Assembly: GCF_016909185.1 (NCBI RefSeq)
Contig: NZ_JAFBFH010000019.1
Coordinates: 19,886-83,885, forward strand
DNA: 64,000 nucleotides
From: Siminovitchia thermophila
GTDB taxonomy: Bacteria > Bacillota > Bacilli > Bacillales > Bacillaceae_C
Direction of reading: 5' to 3'
Position 1 is the first letter of the stretch, and the number at the start of each line of letters is the position of its first letter. The notes under the pieces were generated by a model. The model searched no databases. It was not told the origin of the DNA and saw nothing but the letters and a program-made list of their open reading frames with translations. Positions 1 through 9,459 of the stretch are shown here, piece after piece. The position numbers were made by a program, and so were the translations under genes.

Positions 1-1491
1 GCAGCTTCCGGCCCATTGCGGCATCGTATTCGTTTCCCTGCGGCCCTTCTTCCCGGTTTCCGGGTCTTCCACATGAAGCCAGTCAGTAATATTGGCAAGC
101 GGCGACTCACCGGTTCCCGATGGTTTAATCTCGTCTGTTTCAGGCAGTAAAACTGGCAACTGTTCTTCGGGAACAGCCGTCATTGTCCCGTCCTCCCAAT
201 GGATAATCGGGATCGGTTCTCCCCAGTAACGTTGGCGGCTAAACAACCAGTCACGCAAGCGATATGTGACTTTTCTTTTGCCATGTCCTTCTTTTTCCAG
301 CCAGTCATTCATTTTTTCGATGGCTTCATCAAGACCCAAACCATCCAAGAATCCGGAGTTTACGTGAAGGCCGTCGCCAATATAGGCCTCTTTTTCAATG
401 TTTCCGCCGGAAACGACTTCTTTAATTTCCAACCCGAATTTCCGGGCAAATTCATAGTCCCGCTCATCGTGTGCAGGCACGGCCATAATAGCGCCAGTTC
501 CATAGGAAGCCAATACATAATCGGCGATCCAAATGGGCATTTTTTCGCCGTTTGCCGGATTAATGGCATAAGCACCTGTAAATACGCCCGTCTTTTCTTT
601 GGAAAGATCTGTTCTTTCTAAGTCGCTTTTTGTTTTAATGTTGTCTATATAAGCTTCCACTTCTGACTTTTGTTCAGGAGTGGTAATTTTGGCAACAAGA
701 TGATGTTCTGGAGCCAGCACCGCATATGTCGCACCAAACAATGTATCGGGGCGAGTTGTAAAAGCCGTAAACGTTTCGTCATGACCGGCAATGGAAAAGG
801 TGATTTCCGCCCCTTCGGAACGGCCAATCCAGTTGCGCTGCATATCTTTAATACTTTCGGGCCAATCGAGTTCATCCAAATCTTCAAGCAGGCGGTCCGC
901 ATATTTCGTAATTCTTAAAATCCACTGCTTCATCGGCCGGCGTTCAACGGGATGCCCGCCGCGCTCACTTTTTCCATCAATGACTTCCTCGTTGGCCAGG
1001 ACGGTTCCAAGCGCCGGGCACCAATTGACCGGAACTTCATCAATATAAGCAAGGCCATGTTCAAACAGCTTGAGAAAAATCCATTGCGTCCATTTATAAT
1101 AGGATGGATCGGTCGTGTTAATTTCCCGGTCCCAATCATAAGAAAAGCCGAGCGCCTTGATTTGTTTCCGGAATGTCTCGATATTATGCTCCGTAAACTC
1201 GGCTGGATCATTTCCCGTATCAATCGCATATTGTTCAGCCGGAAGACCAAACGCATCCCACCCCATCGGGTGGAGGACATTGTATCCTTGCATTCGCTTC
1301 ATACGGGCAAGAATGTCCGATGCCGTATATCCTTTCGGATGCCCGACATGAAGCCCTGCTCCCGACGGATATGGGAACATATCAAGAGCATAAAATTTCT
1401 TTTTTCCTTCATTTTCAGTCGTTTTAAACGTTTTGTTTTCTTCCCAATAACGTTGCCATTTTTGTTCAATCTGTTTATGATTGTAACTCAT
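1..1491 (-). CDS. leuS: Leucyl-tRNA synthetase, N-terminal part (runs off the window)
   Basis: This is the N-terminal 497 codons of leucyl-tRNA synthetase, a class I enzyme that charges tRNA-Leu in the cytoplasm. The protein begins [16 protein letters not shown] and carries the HIGH-type signature in [14 protein letters not shown] near residue 40-55. The CP1 editing domain follows, with the segment [12 protein letters not shown]. The reading frame is open to base 1, where it breaks at [10 protein letters not shown], so the KMSKS loop, anticodon-binding domain and C-terminus (about 300 residues) lie outside the window. The ATG at 1489-1491 lies about 30 nt downstream of the T-box attenuator, which fits control by uncharged tRNA-Leu. 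Confidence 0.96.
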   Translation of the reverse strand, partial: MSYNHKQIEQKWQRYWEENKTFKTTENEGKKKFYALDMFPYPSGAGLHVGHPKGYTASDILARMKRMQGYNVLHPMGWDAFGLPAEQYAIDTGNDPAEFTEHNIETFRKQIKALGFSYDWDREINTTDPSYYKWTQWIFLKLFEHGLAYIDEVPVNWCPALGTVLANEEVIDGKSERGGHPVERRPMKQWILRITKYADRLLEDLDELDWPESIKDMQRNWIGRSEGAEITFSIAGHDETFTAFTTRPDTLFGATYAVLAPEHHLVAKITTPEQKSEVEAYIDNIKTKSDLERTDLSKEKTGVFTGAYAINPANGEKMPIWIADYVLASYGTGAIMAVPAHDERDYEFARKFGLEIKEVVSGGNIEKEAYIGDGLHVNSGFLDGLGLDEAIEKMNDWLEKEGHGKRKVTYRLRDWLFSRQRYWGEPIPIIHWEDGTMTAVPEEQLPVLLPETDEIKPSGTGESPLANITDWLHVEDPETGKKGRRETNTMPQWAGSC

Positions 1492-1519
1492 CGAGATGCC
1501 TCCTACCTTATACTAAATA

Positions 1520-1770
1520 AAAAAACCCCTCATCCCGGTAATATTCCTGGGACGAGAGGTGTGATTTCTCCCGCGGTACCACCCATTTTTAGCGTATAGC
1601 TCACTCACTTGATTGTTCCTTAACGCAGAGAACGGCAAGCATTACCGGAAAAAATCGGGATAAACCGTTTTCTTTCACACCTGCAACTCGAAAGGGGAGT
1701 TCCTGATGATCCTGGTTGGCTCCCACCTGCCGCCAACTCTCTGAAAACAGGGTGACATCAATACTGGTCC
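1520..1770 (-). promoter_or_regulatory. T-box riboswitch (leader of leuS)
   Basis: The leader holds the canonical T-box sequence GGGTGGTACCGCGGG (minus strand, 1570-1584), followed by a terminator hairpin at 1520-1561 (arms CCTCTCGTCCC and GGGATGAGGGG, then a T run). Upstream, Stem I-like sequence includes AGAGAG and GGTGGGAGCC. A CTC triplet in GGAACTCCCC near 1700 is a candidate leucine specifier; its assignment is my inference. Uncharged tRNA-Leu should bind and favour antitermination. Confidence 0.93.
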
Positions 1771-1969
1771 TTCGTTACCGTTTTAACATATTTTATTATC
1801 TTTATTCCCCATTGTAGACAATTTTAGACAGGTTTTCAAGCCTATATTGGGGCTGCGTATTCTATTCAGATGGATGGGCTTCAGATACAAAAGATTCTCC
1901 CTTATTTATTCAGAAACGACTTTCATTCCTATTTGACGAATCTGGGGGTGTTGTCTCCGGTTTTTATGT

Positions 1970-1999
1970 AAAAAGACAGGCCACATTCAGCCTGTCTTC
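1970..1999 (-). terminator. Rho-independent terminator of ytzC
   Basis: On the minus strand the hairpin AAGACAGGC...GCCTGTCTT is followed by TTTTTA, just downstream of the ytzC stop codon. Confidence 0.75.
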
Positions 2000-2002
2000 C
2001 TG

Positions 2003-2293
2003 TTAATGCCACGTGCTGTATACTGGACGATCATGATTAAGGAGAATCATTTTGTTTTGCAACTGCTGAATCTTCAAGCGCACTCTGTGGAGCCGTTCAC
2101 GCTGCTCCGGGTTGGCGCTGTCAGATATTTTTCGGAGCTGTACGAGCATGGCTTCAAGCTCTTGCATGGCATCACTATACTCTATATCATAGTGGTGCTC
2201 CTGCCTGCTGCCCAGGTCGTATTGCTCTTCCGCATTGATAATGGCTGTTTCACACCGGTTGATAAAGTGTTCAATCGACTGTCTGGTAGCCAT
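2003..2293 (-). CDS. ytzC: YtzC family protein (DUF2524)
   Basis: A 96-residue, highly charged, all-helical protein starting MATRQSIEHFINRCETA. It resembles the small YtzC/DUF2524 proteins of Bacillus, which sit in the same place near leuS and ytqB. There are no membrane segments, no signal peptide and no catalytic motif; heptad-like Leu/Ile spacing suggests a helical bundle or coiled coil. The start is supported by GGGGAGG 8 nt upstream. The gene is divergent from mnmM and has its own terminator. The function is unknown in the family. Confidence 0.75.
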   Translation of the reverse strand: MATRQSIEHFINRCETAIINAEEQYDLGSRQEHHYDIEYSDAMQELEAMLVQLRKISDSANPEQRERLHRVRLKIQQLQNKMILLNHDRPVYSTWH

Positions 2294-2407
2294 TTAACAA
2301 TCCTCCCCTTTTTTCGACGGCATATCAGCTCGTCTTCCTGTAGTATATACTCAAATCTTGACGGTTATGTTACAATTTTGTATGAATGCCTTAGGAGGAG
2401 CTAAACC

Positions 2408-2980
2408 ATGAATCTTGAAGGGGTACTTTCTTTTACAAGAACCGTCATGCAGAGGGTTGTTCGACCAGGTGGCTTTGTAGTGGATGCGACAGTTGGAAAT
2501 GGCCACGACACACTTTTTTTGGCACAGCTTATCGGAGACACAGGCCGAGTATTTGGCTATGATATTCAAGAAGAAGCCATTGCTAATACGAAAAAGCAGT
2601 TGCAGGAACGAGAACTTCTTGAACGGGTTACCTTGTTTCAGACAGGCCACGAAAACATTTCCGCTACAATCCCTGAAGAAATCCATGGCAGCCTAAGCGG
2701 AGCCATGTTCAATCTCGGTTATTTGCCTGGCGGGAATAAATCCATCGTTACGAAAGCGGAAACGACGATCATGGCTGTGAAACAGTTGCTGAAGATGATG
2801 GCTCCAGGCGGAATCATTGTTCTCGTTGTTTACCATGGGCATAAAGAAGGGGAAAAAGAGCGGAACGAGCTGTTAAAATTTTCACAAAACCTTGATCAAG
2901 ACATGGTGCATGTCCTGCAATATGCTTTTATCAACTTAAAAAACAATGCGCCCTTCGTACTTGCTTTTGAAAAAAGATAA
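2408..2980 (+). CDS. mnmM: Class I SAM-dependent methyltransferase MnmM (YtqB), tRNA wobble-uridine modification
   Basis: A 190-residue Rossmann-fold methyltransferase. The SAM-binding motif I is DATVGNGHDTLFLA (about residues 27-40), with the acidic end of strand 2 in GYDIQEEA and the motif FNLGYLPGGNK near 98-108, typical of the YtqB family. YtqB is now known as MnmM, which converts 5-aminomethyl-2-thiouridine to the methylaminomethyl form in tRNA anticodons of Gram-positives; this is family knowledge, not seen directly. The ATG follows GGAGGAGC by 6 nt. It is probably monocistronic and divergent from ytzC. Confidence 0.88.
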   Translation: MNLEGVLSFTRTVMQRVVRPGGFVVDATVGNGHDTLFLAQLIGDTGRVFGYDIQEEAIANTKKQLQERELLERVTLFQTGHENISATIPEEIHGSLSGAMFNLGYLPGGNKSIVTKAETTIMAVKQLLKMMAPGGIIVLVVYHGHKEGEKERNELLKFSQNLDQDMVHVLQYAFINLKNNAPFVLAFEKR

Positions 2981-3191
2981 GAGGGACAGTCTGATGTAGT
3001 CTTGCCGTTTTTTCTTATGGCTTTGGTGGAAGATGACAGCAACTACTGTCATTTGAGCGGAAGTCTGCTACGAAGCGGGGATTGCAATATCCTTTGTGAT
3101 TGATCATTTTTATTTTATTGGATCAACCCATGGCTACCAGTTTCCTCTGATTTCACAGCAAGTTTGTCCGTTCCGTGGGTCGTCTTATCTC

Positions 3192-3218
3192 ACAGGCATA
3201 TTGCCTGTCTTTTTTTCG
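3192..3218 (+). terminator. Rho-independent terminator, about 210 nt after mnmM
   Basis: ACAGGC-ATATT-GCCTGT is followed by a run of seven or more T. It may end a long mnmM 3' UTR or a separate small transcript. Confidence 0.65.
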
Positions 3219-3320
3219 TCTTGATTTCATCCTCATTCATTTCTATTTGCCGAAAAAAATTTAGGTCATTCCATACAGTTATTAGCGTTATGACATTTTT
3301 TGCCCAAAGCGCCAAAATAA

Positions 3321-3362
3321 AACCGCGTGAAATCAAGGTTTTAAAATTGATTTCATGCGGTT
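3321..3362. repeat. Long inverted repeat (16-bp arms), orphan hairpin
   Basis: The arms AACCGCGTGAAATCAA and TTGATTTCATGCGGTT pair except for one G-T position, with a loop rich in T and A. No gene ends nearby, so its role is unclear. Confidence 0.6.
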
Positions 3363-3668
3363 ATTCATTTTTATACGATTTTGTCCCAATCTCTTTCCTC
3401 TGTCCAAATGTTCATCATAAAGCCCAGCCTATATCCCTGCATATTCGGAGCTTTCAACGAAATTCGGTGGGGGCTCGTCTCCTGATCAATGGCTTAGCAA
3501 TAACTTTGTTAAGTTCGCTATATAAAAATGTTAAAACAGCCCTAATCTGTTCAAAAAGAATATATTCTCTATATATTGAAATCATAACGTTTTAGGAGGA
3601 GCGTCCGAAGCCGAAAAGTCGACTTATTGGACATCTCCTTCCTATTGCCTGCGGAGACCATTTTCCCG

Positions 3669-4766
3669 TTATTTAATGGATGAAGAAAGTTGCTTGGATG
3701 TTCCCATCAGCATTCTTTGGACAGCCCTGTAGGCCCGCCCGTTCCAATAAAAAAAGTAACTGATGAAACCGCCCCGCTTCATCATTTTTCTGGCCATCGA
3801 CTTGACATTTTCCTGTTTGTGGACTTTATTGTCTGATAAATAGACACCGAGCAAGCCCCTATTGATTAAGCGATGGAATTTCCTGTCTGGAAGATTATTC
3901 GTATGTTTGTCGGCCTCGTCCAAAAAGTGGATGAATCTGTTTAACATTTCCTCATTGTTTTTATAGTAAAAACAAAAATTCAAGTCCCCGCCTTTTCGGT
4001 CTTCCTCCTGGTCGATAAAGTAATCGAGCAAAATATGGAGACCCTGAATATAGGGGAAATACCCATCACGTATCATATGGGCATGTTCATCCATAAAATC
4101 GTGCCGCATGGCGTAAGATACTAGACAGAAAATCCCCAAAGTGGAACCCGAACAAGCGGAAAATTCATGCCATCCCATCTTTGGCAATCCGTGCTCATAT
4201 TGAGCAAACCAATTTTTTAAACGGTCTTCCCGTTCTTCCGTACGAACATGTTTATGTATTTGCAAATCACAATAATACGTACATAGTTCAAATAAATGGG
4301 GTTTGATCGTTTTATAATGGGGGACTCTTTCAAGAACAGATTGGCACGTCTTCATTAAATCAACGAGATAACCGCCATCATCCCGGTCCTGCCGATGGCG
4401 ATAATAATCCCGTTCCGTTGCACCAACCGTCAACGCGTCTTCCATTGCTTCATGAAGCGCCGCGAAATCCTTCGGATCAAGAGAAGTACTCCGGTCACAA
4501 AGATTATCCAGGTAGTCGCTGATTGTTTGGTAGGCGACGATAAATTTAATTACATCCCGCTTTTTTTCCAGCGCAGCCAATGCCATGATAGACCCGCCTT
4601 CACAATGAAACGTTTTATGTTCAATGCTTGCCAAAGCCTGCTGTCGGAGCTCTCTATTTGGTATCTCGTCCGCACGTTGTTTCCAGTAACCGAGCTCCTC
4701 ATGAACAGCCGGCATGATTTGGCGGTATACTTTATTCATTAATGTAATTGGATGCGTTGGCAACAT
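3669..4766 (-). CDS. ytpB: Tetraprenyl-beta-curcumene synthase (YtpB, DUF2600 family)
   Basis: A 365-residue protein matching the YtpB family of large terpene synthases that cyclise tetraprenyl (C35) diphosphate to tetraprenyl-beta-curcumene, the precursor of sporulenes. An Asp-rich segment YLDNLCDRS lies near residue 86 and acidic stretches follow (DRDDGG, DQEEDRKGGD), plausible Mg-diphosphate ligands. There is no signal peptide. The start follows GAGGTGATG. ytpA lies 14 nt upstream on the same strand, so ytpA-ytpB form an operon as in B. subtilis. Identification rests on recalled family similarity plus synteny. Confidence 0.87.
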   Translation of the reverse strand: MLPTHPITLMNKVYRQIMPAVHEELGYWKQRADEIPNRELRQQALASIEHKTFHCEGGSIMALAALEKKRDVIKFIVAYQTISDYLDNLCDRSTSLDPKDFAALHEAMEDALTVGATERDYYRHRQDRDDGGYLVDLMKTCQSVLERVPHYKTIKPHLFELCTYYCDLQIHKHVRTEEREDRLKNWFAQYEHGLPKMGWHEFSACSGSTLGIFCLVSYAMRHDFMDEHAHMIRDGYFPYIQGLHILLDYFIDQEEDRKGGDLNFCFYYKNNEEMLNRFIHFLDEADKHTNNLPDRKFHRLINRGLLGVYLSDNKVHKQENVKSMARKMMKRGGFISYFFYWNGRAYRAVQRMLMGTSKQLSSSIK

Positions 4767-4780
4767 GTTTTGACATCACC

Positions 4781-5590
4781 TCATTCGTTACCATTATACT
4801 CTATCAGAAGCAGCTCGTTGTGAATAAAGTTCTTTGCATATTCAAATACAAGCTCTCTTTCAGGTTCATTGAAGATTTCGTGAAAGCAATTCGGCCATTC
4901 TTTATAAATCTTTTCCGTAACCGATAGCTGATTGAACCACTCGACCACTTCTGCTTTATCTACAATTTTATCATCCCCGCCCTGCATAACCAAAAGAGGA
5001 ACATCAGGAAAGGTTGAAATGTGTGTGAAAGCCGCCTTCATGGCTTTTAAAAGTTCACGATACCAACGGACAGATACCTTTGTAACAAATAAACTATCGT
5101 TTAAAGCCCGGTCTTTCACATCCTCGTTTCTAGTAGCCATATCAATATTTAAAGTGCTCTTTACCTTGATCTCTGGGGCAATCCAGTTCAACCCGACAGA
5201 TAGGGCGTTCATCGTCAGCGACGGGTATTCCACAAGACCGAGACAAGGAGATGAAAGAATGACGCCTGCCGGCTTTATATTTCTTTCCTGAAGAAGCCTG
5301 ATCACTGTCAAACCACCCATGCTATGGCCAAGAAGGAATACGGGTAATTCATATTTTTCAGCTTCCTCGATCCAGCTTTCCACTTCGATAATATATTCAT
5401 TGAAAGAGTCGATATGGCCCCGGTGCGAGCGGGTCGTCAGCCCCTGTCCCGGCAGATCCCCCGTTACAATATGAAAATGGTTCACACGCCACATTTCTAT
5501 GAGCCATCCATACCGCCGATGGTGCTCCATAGCGCCATGAACTAGTACGATAACGCCACGGGCTTGCCCTACAGCTTCCCATTTCCTCAT
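4781..5590 (-). CDS. ytpA: Alpha/beta hydrolase YtpA (lysophospholipase / monoacylglycerol lipase type)
   Basis: A 269-residue serine hydrolase. The oxyanion region VLVHGAMEHH is near residue 17, the nucleophile elbow GHSMGG near 89-94, the acid in GGDDKIVD near 208 and the catalytic His in NCFHEIFNEP near 236, a complete triad. The family cleaves acyl chains from phospholipids or monoglycerides; B. subtilis YtpA is linked to bacilysocin production. No signal peptide is seen. A good AAGGAG site precedes the ATG. It is the first gene of the ytpA-ytpB operon. Confidence 0.87.
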   Translation of the reverse strand: MRKWEAVGQARGVIVLVHGAMEHHRRYGWLIEMWRVNHFHIVTGDLPGQGLTTRSHRGHIDSFNEYIIEVESWIEEAEKYELPVFLLGHSMGGLTVIRLLQERNIKPAGVILSSPCLGLVEYPSLTMNALSVGLNWIAPEIKVKSTLNIDMATRNEDVKDRALNDSLFVTKVSVRWYRELLKAMKAAFTHISTFPDVPLLVMQGGDDKIVDKAEVVEWFNQLSVTEKIYKEWPNCFHEIFNEPERELVFEYAKNFIHNELLLIEYNGNE

Positions 5591-5956
5591 GTTGTAAACT
5601 CCTTGCCTGTATTTTTCAAGAACAATAAATTGGCTGTTTGATAAACCAATGTGAAAGTTCCTTCTTCTATCATACGTATACTCTCCCCGTATTTCTACTT
5701 AATGAGTCTTCTTTAACACTTTTTCCGTCATTTTCGTTAAGATAGGGGTACAGTCAAACTTCAAACTGCGGGCTTTCGGCTGCTGATGGTTCGCTGAACC
5801 AATCAGGCATTTACTGGCTGTTGATCCCATACTTTCCATTCTCGTTTTCTTGAAATAGGGCTTACTGCCAGTTGCCCTACTTCACATCGAATTTTGGATA
5901 TGGGCTTACTGCCAGTTAAAGCGATATACATTAATGGCAAGAAAGGATGTTTTATT
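5591..5956. other. 366-nt intergenic region holding a dispersed repeat
   Basis: The divergent promoters of ytpA and the downstream gene must lie here but none stands out. Most of 5790-5917 is a copy of the GGGCTTACTGCCAGTT repeat family listed separately. Confidence 0.5.
5790..5917 (+). repeat. Dispersed intergenic repeat, copy 1
   Basis: It begins TGAACCAATCAGGCATTTAC, contains CTCGTTTTC, and carries GGGCTTACTGCCAGTT twice (5858-5873 and 5902-5917). Related copies lie near 19834, 19973 and 46407. Confidence 0.7.
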
Positions 5957-6475
5957 ATGGCTATTTACCCTTACAATGGAAAAACACCGCAAATCGCGCC
6001 ATCCGTCTTTATAGCGGACTATGCGACAATCACTGGAGATGTCGTCATCGGGGAGGAATCAAGCGTTTGGTTTAATTGTACCATTCGCGGGGACGTTGCC
6101 CCAACCATCATCGGTAAAAAAGTAAATATCCAGGACAACTCTGTACTGCATCAAAGTCCCGGGAACCCGCTTATTATCGAGGATGAAGTGACAGTGGGAC
6201 ATCAAGTGATCCTCCATAGTTGTATTATAAGAAAAAAAGCCCTTATTGGCATGGGGTCCATCCTATTGGATCAGGCGGAAATCGGGGAAGGCGCCTTTAT
6301 TGGAGCCGGAAGCCTCGTTCCCCAAGGAAAAGTAATCCCCCCAAACACGGTCGCCTTTGGCCGTCCGGCAAAAGTGATCCGCGAGGTCACCGATGCCGAC
6401 AGGGCGGAGATGGAAAGAATTTCAAGGGAGTATGCGGAAAAAGGGGTTTACTATCAATCATTGCAAAAAAAGTAA
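5957..6475 (+). CDS. ytoA: Gamma-carbonic anhydrase family protein (YtoA-like left-handed beta helix)
   Basis: A 172-residue hexapeptide-repeat protein of the gamma-carbonic anhydrase/PaaY type. It shows the repeats typical of this fold (ITGDVVIGEESSVWFNCTIRG) and His residues in positions expected for a metal site: LHQSPG, VTVGHQVILHSC. Enzyme activity in close bacterial relatives is often weak or unproven, so the reaction is not assigned. I chose the ATG at 5957, preceded by AAAGGATG, because residues before it are not family-like and would overlap the intergenic repeat. Confidence 0.83.
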   Translation: MAIYPYNGKTPQIAPSVFIADYATITGDVVIGEESSVWFNCTIRGDVAPTIIGKKVNIQDNSVLHQSPGNPLIIEDEVTVGHQVILHSCIIRKKALIGMGSILLDQAEIGEGAFIGAGSLVPQGKVIPPNTVAFGRPAKVIREVTDADRAEMERISREYAEKGVYYQSLQKK

Positions 6476-6578
6476 ATGTTCACATATTTGACGGTTCTTC
6501 ACCTTAAGCTTTCATGATTTATGCCGATTAAAACAATAAGCATTTCAAACGAATTGTTTTAAGACGGGTGATAAAAAA

Positions 6579-7406
6579 ATGAATACATCAGTGTTGTATA
6601 TTATGATCCCTTCACTGCTGCTCGTGTTGCTGTTTCTTTATTTTAAACGTGATTCATGGGGCTATACGATTGCTGTGTTGCTTTCAGCAGCAACCTTCAT
6701 ATTTGTATTATTTAACACGGTTCAATCCTCGAAAAGCAATCAGGCGATCGCTTTTCAAGGAGGAACAAAAAGCGGGAATATGGAAATCATCCCCATTAAA
6801 GATCAGGTGTTAATAGACGCCCCCGTTGTGAATCAGATGCCCGAACTGCCCCGCGGCTGTGAAGTAACTGCCCTTTCCATGCTTTTGGAAAGTGCGGGAG
6901 TCTCTACCGACAAAATGAAACTCGCAAAAGAAATAAAGAAAGATCCCACGCCCCGCACTGTAAAAAACGGCAAAGTGTATTTCGGAAATCCGAACGAAGG
7001 CTTTGTTGGAAATATGTATACATTCAGCGAGCCGGGCCTTGGCGTTTACCACGGGCCGATTATGGAACTCGGAGAAAAATACCTTCCTGGAAAAATGGTC
7101 AACTTGACTGGGCAATCGTTCGAAGAATTAAAGATTCCCCTTTCAACCGGCCGGCCGGTCTGGGTCATCATTAATGCCGAATACCGTGAACTGGATGATT
7201 CCTATTTTGAAACGTGGGAAACAAAATCAGGCCCAGTCAAAATCACCATGAAAGAACATTCCGTCCTGATTACCGGTTACGATGAAAAGTATGTCTATTT
7301 CAACGACCCGTTAACAGGAAAGAAAAATAAAAAAGCACCCATAAGAGATTTCGAAAAATCATGGGTGCAAATGGGTAGCCAAGCTCTTACATATTCAGGA
7401 GACTAA
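6579..7406 (+). CDS. Membrane-anchored C39-like peptidase family protein
   Basis: A 275-residue protein with two hydrophobic N-terminal segments (about residues 5-22 and 28-47) and then an extracytoplasmic papain-like domain. The catalytic Cys is in LPRGCEVTALSML (about residue 94). A His occurs in EHSVLITGYD (about 229), followed by YFNDPLTGKK with the likely Asp/Asn. This is the Peptidase_C39_2 pattern seen in YvpB-like Bacillus proteins. The substrate is unknown. The start ATG follows GGGTGAT. The stop overlaps that of the convergent asnB by 4 nt. Confidence 0.8.
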   Translation: MNTSVLYIMIPSLLLVLLFLYFKRDSWGYTIAVLLSAATFIFVLFNTVQSSKSNQAIAFQGGTKSGNMEIIPIKDQVLIDAPVVNQMPELPRGCEVTALSMLLESAGVSTDKMKLAKEIKKDPTPRTVKNGKVYFGNPNEGFVGNMYTFSEPGLGVYHGPIMELGEKYLPGKMVNLTGQSFEELKIPLSTGRPVWVIINAEYRELDDSYFETWETKSGPVKITMKEHSVLITGYDEKYVYFNDPLTGKKNKKAPIRDFEKSWVQMGSQALTYSGD

Positions 7407-9298
7407 GATCCTGAAACGGCTGCCTTTTTTTCTTTTTGAAAATCATATTTTTCCTCTACAAACACTCCATGCCATACCATAAAGACAAGTACTGTCCAAA
7501 TTTTACGGCTATGATCCAACTTGCCGCGGCAATGCTCATCCAGCAAATCCAGTACATACTGTTTGTTGATTAAGTGGCCGGTTTCACTTTGTTTAATGAG
7601 ATCAACCGCCCAATCATGCATTTCGGCTTTCAGCCAATGCCGGATCGGAACTGGAAATCCAAGCTTCTTCCGGTTAAGTACATGATCCGGCACAATTCCT
7701 TCCGCCGCTTTTCTCAATATGTACTTTGTCGTACCCTCGGCTGTTTTTAACGATGTCGGAATCTTCGAAGCGATATCAAACACTGCTTTATCAAGAAAAG
7801 GCACCCGTAATTCAAGAGAATGCGCCATCGTCATCCGATCCGCCTTCAGCAAAATATCCCCGCGCATCCATGTATGGATGTCAATATACTGCATCCGGTC
7901 AACCGGATCATACCCGGCCGTTTCAGCATACAAAGGCTTTGTTACATCGCGAAAGTCGACGGCTCCGTTGTATTTGACGAGTAAAGACCGCTTTTCTTCC
8001 TCAGAGAACATTTTCGCATTCCCAATATATCTCTCCTCCATTGGAGTAACACCGCGTTCGATGAAACTTTTTCCCCTTACACCTTCAGGAAGAGCGCTGG
8101 CCAAAGACCTTAACAAAGCTTTTCCGACATCGGGGATTTTATTGAACATCTCCAACGATTGTGGCTCCCTGTAGATGTTGTAACCTCCAAAGAGTTCATC
8201 GGCTCCTTCTCCGGATAAAACAACGGTGACGTGCTTTCTCGCTTCACGCGCGACAAAATATAAAGGAACACACGCAGGATCCGCTAACGGATCATCCATA
8301 TGCCACATAATTTTGGGAAGCTCGTTCATATATTCTTCAGGAGAAATAACATAGTTGATGTTTTCCACTCCTAGACGATCGGCTGTTTCTTTTGCCACAT
8401 CAATTTCACTGAATCCGTCCCTTTCAAAACCGACGGAGAATGTTTTAATATTCGGATGGAATTGTTTGGCAATTGATACAATTATTGATGAATCTATTCC
8501 GCCTGACAGGAAAGATCCGACAGGAACATCACTTCTCATATGAATGTTAACCGAGTCGAACAGCACATCCCGGATTTCTTTGATAAACTCTTCCTGCGAA
8601 CGGTGTCCGACAGGGGAAAAGTTTGCTTTCCAATAACGGGCGATATTCAAGGGCCCTCCAGGCTTTTTTGTAAAATAATGTCCCGGTTCCAGTTTTCGAA
8701 TGTTTTTCGTCATCGTCTCCGGTTCAGGCACAAACTGGTAAGTCATGTATTGCTGTAATGAATCCAAATGTAACTCACTGGATTCCATCGCAAGCAAAAT
8801 ACTCTTTTTCTCTGAAGCAAAAAATGTCTCCTCATCGTTTTCCAAATAAAAAAATGGTTTGATTCCAAATGGGTCGCGCGCGCCAAACAGCTCCTGCTTT
8901 TCTTTGTCCCAAATGACAAAAGCAAACATGCCGCGCAAACGCTCAACCGCTTTTTCCCTTAACTCGCTGAACAGGGCAAGGATGACTTCCGTATCCGATT
9001 CCGTTTCAAAGGAAAATCCTTTCTTTACGAGTTCCTCACGCAATTCGACAAAATTGTATATTTCTCCATTAAAGATAATCCAGTAACGGTCATTCTCATA
9101 TGATAAGGGCTGGCTTCCACTTTCTATATCGATAATGCTCAACCGCCTAAATCCGAAACGGATATGTTCATCAGAAAAAAAGCCTTCATCATCCGGACCG
9201 CGGTGGACGATTAAATCGTTCATTTGCTTCAACAATTTCTTCTCTGAATCATTTTGTTCTGTTGCTTGTTCATGGATGCAACCGATAAAACCGCACAT
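7403..9298 (-). CDS. asnB: Asparagine synthetase, glutamine-hydrolysing
   Basis: A 631-residue two-domain enzyme making asparagine from aspartate, ATP and glutamine. Cys2 of MCGFIGC is the N-terminal glutaminase nucleophile, followed by HRGPDDEG (His/Arg/Gly of the class II glutaminase) and FNGEIYN. The synthetase domain has the PP-loop SGGIDSS near residue 270 and ELFGGYN. Length matches B. subtilis AsnB, which also lies next to metK. The ATG follows AGGTGA. It is monocistronic and convergent with the C39 peptidase gene. Confidence 0.95.
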   Translation of the reverse strand: MCGFIGCIHEQATEQNDSEKKLLKQMNDLIVHRGPDDEGFFSDEHIRFGFRRLSIIDIESGSQPLSYENDRYWIIFNGEIYNFVELREELVKKGFSFETESDTEVILALFSELREKAVERLRGMFAFVIWDKEKQELFGARDPFGIKPFFYLENDEETFFASEKKSILLAMESSELHLDSLQQYMTYQFVPEPETMTKNIRKLEPGHYFTKKPGGPLNIARYWKANFSPVGHRSQEEFIKEIRDVLFDSVNIHMRSDVPVGSFLSGGIDSSIIVSIAKQFHPNIKTFSVGFERDGFSEIDVAKETADRLGVENINYVISPEEYMNELPKIMWHMDDPLADPACVPLYFVAREARKHVTVVLSGEGADELFGGYNIYREPQSLEMFNKIPDVGKALLRSLASALPEGVRGKSFIERGVTPMEERYIGNAKMFSEEEKRSLLVKYNGAVDFRDVTKPLYAETAGYDPVDRMQYIDIHTWMRGDILLKADRMTMAHSLELRVPFLDKAVFDIASKIPTSLKTAEGTTKYILRKAAEGIVPDHVLNRKKLGFPVPIRHWLKAEMHDWAVDLIKQSETGHLINKQYVLDLLDEHCRGKLDHSRKIWTVLVFMVWHGVFVEEKYDFQKEKKAAVSGS

Positions 9299-9401
9299 TG
9301 TGTGTCACCTACTCTAATTAAATTCAAGCAATACCTTACTTATATTAACATTATTTCCTCCTCATTTGCAGATATAAACGAATCAAAATGATATTGCCTG
9401 G

Positions 9402-9438
9402 CAAAAAAGAGAGAGACAATATGTGAACGGCCCTCTCG
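9402..9438 (-). terminator. Terminator downstream of the nitronate monooxygenase gene
   Basis: On the minus strand GAGAGGG...CTCTCTC is followed by TTTTTTG. Confidence 0.65.
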
Positions 9439-9459
9439 TATGATCCGTTGTTTCAGCAA

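Larger units (their letters stand above)
2981..3668. other. 688-nt intergenic region with two strong hairpins, no convincing gene
   Basis: An open frame at 3164-3595 has no ribosome-binding site and an unlikely composition, and I do not call it. The region contains a terminator at 3192-3218 and a long inverted repeat at 3321-3362. Nothing else is recognised. Confidence 0.5.

Noticed and set aside
199..1599. Plus-strand open frames across the first 1.6 kb
   Set aside because: They are antisense to leuS and its T-box leader, whose minus-strand frame is open to the window edge with clear LeuRS motifs.
3164..3595. 143-residue frame
   Set aside because: No ribosome-binding site; it runs through a terminator and a long hairpin and has no recognisable family.
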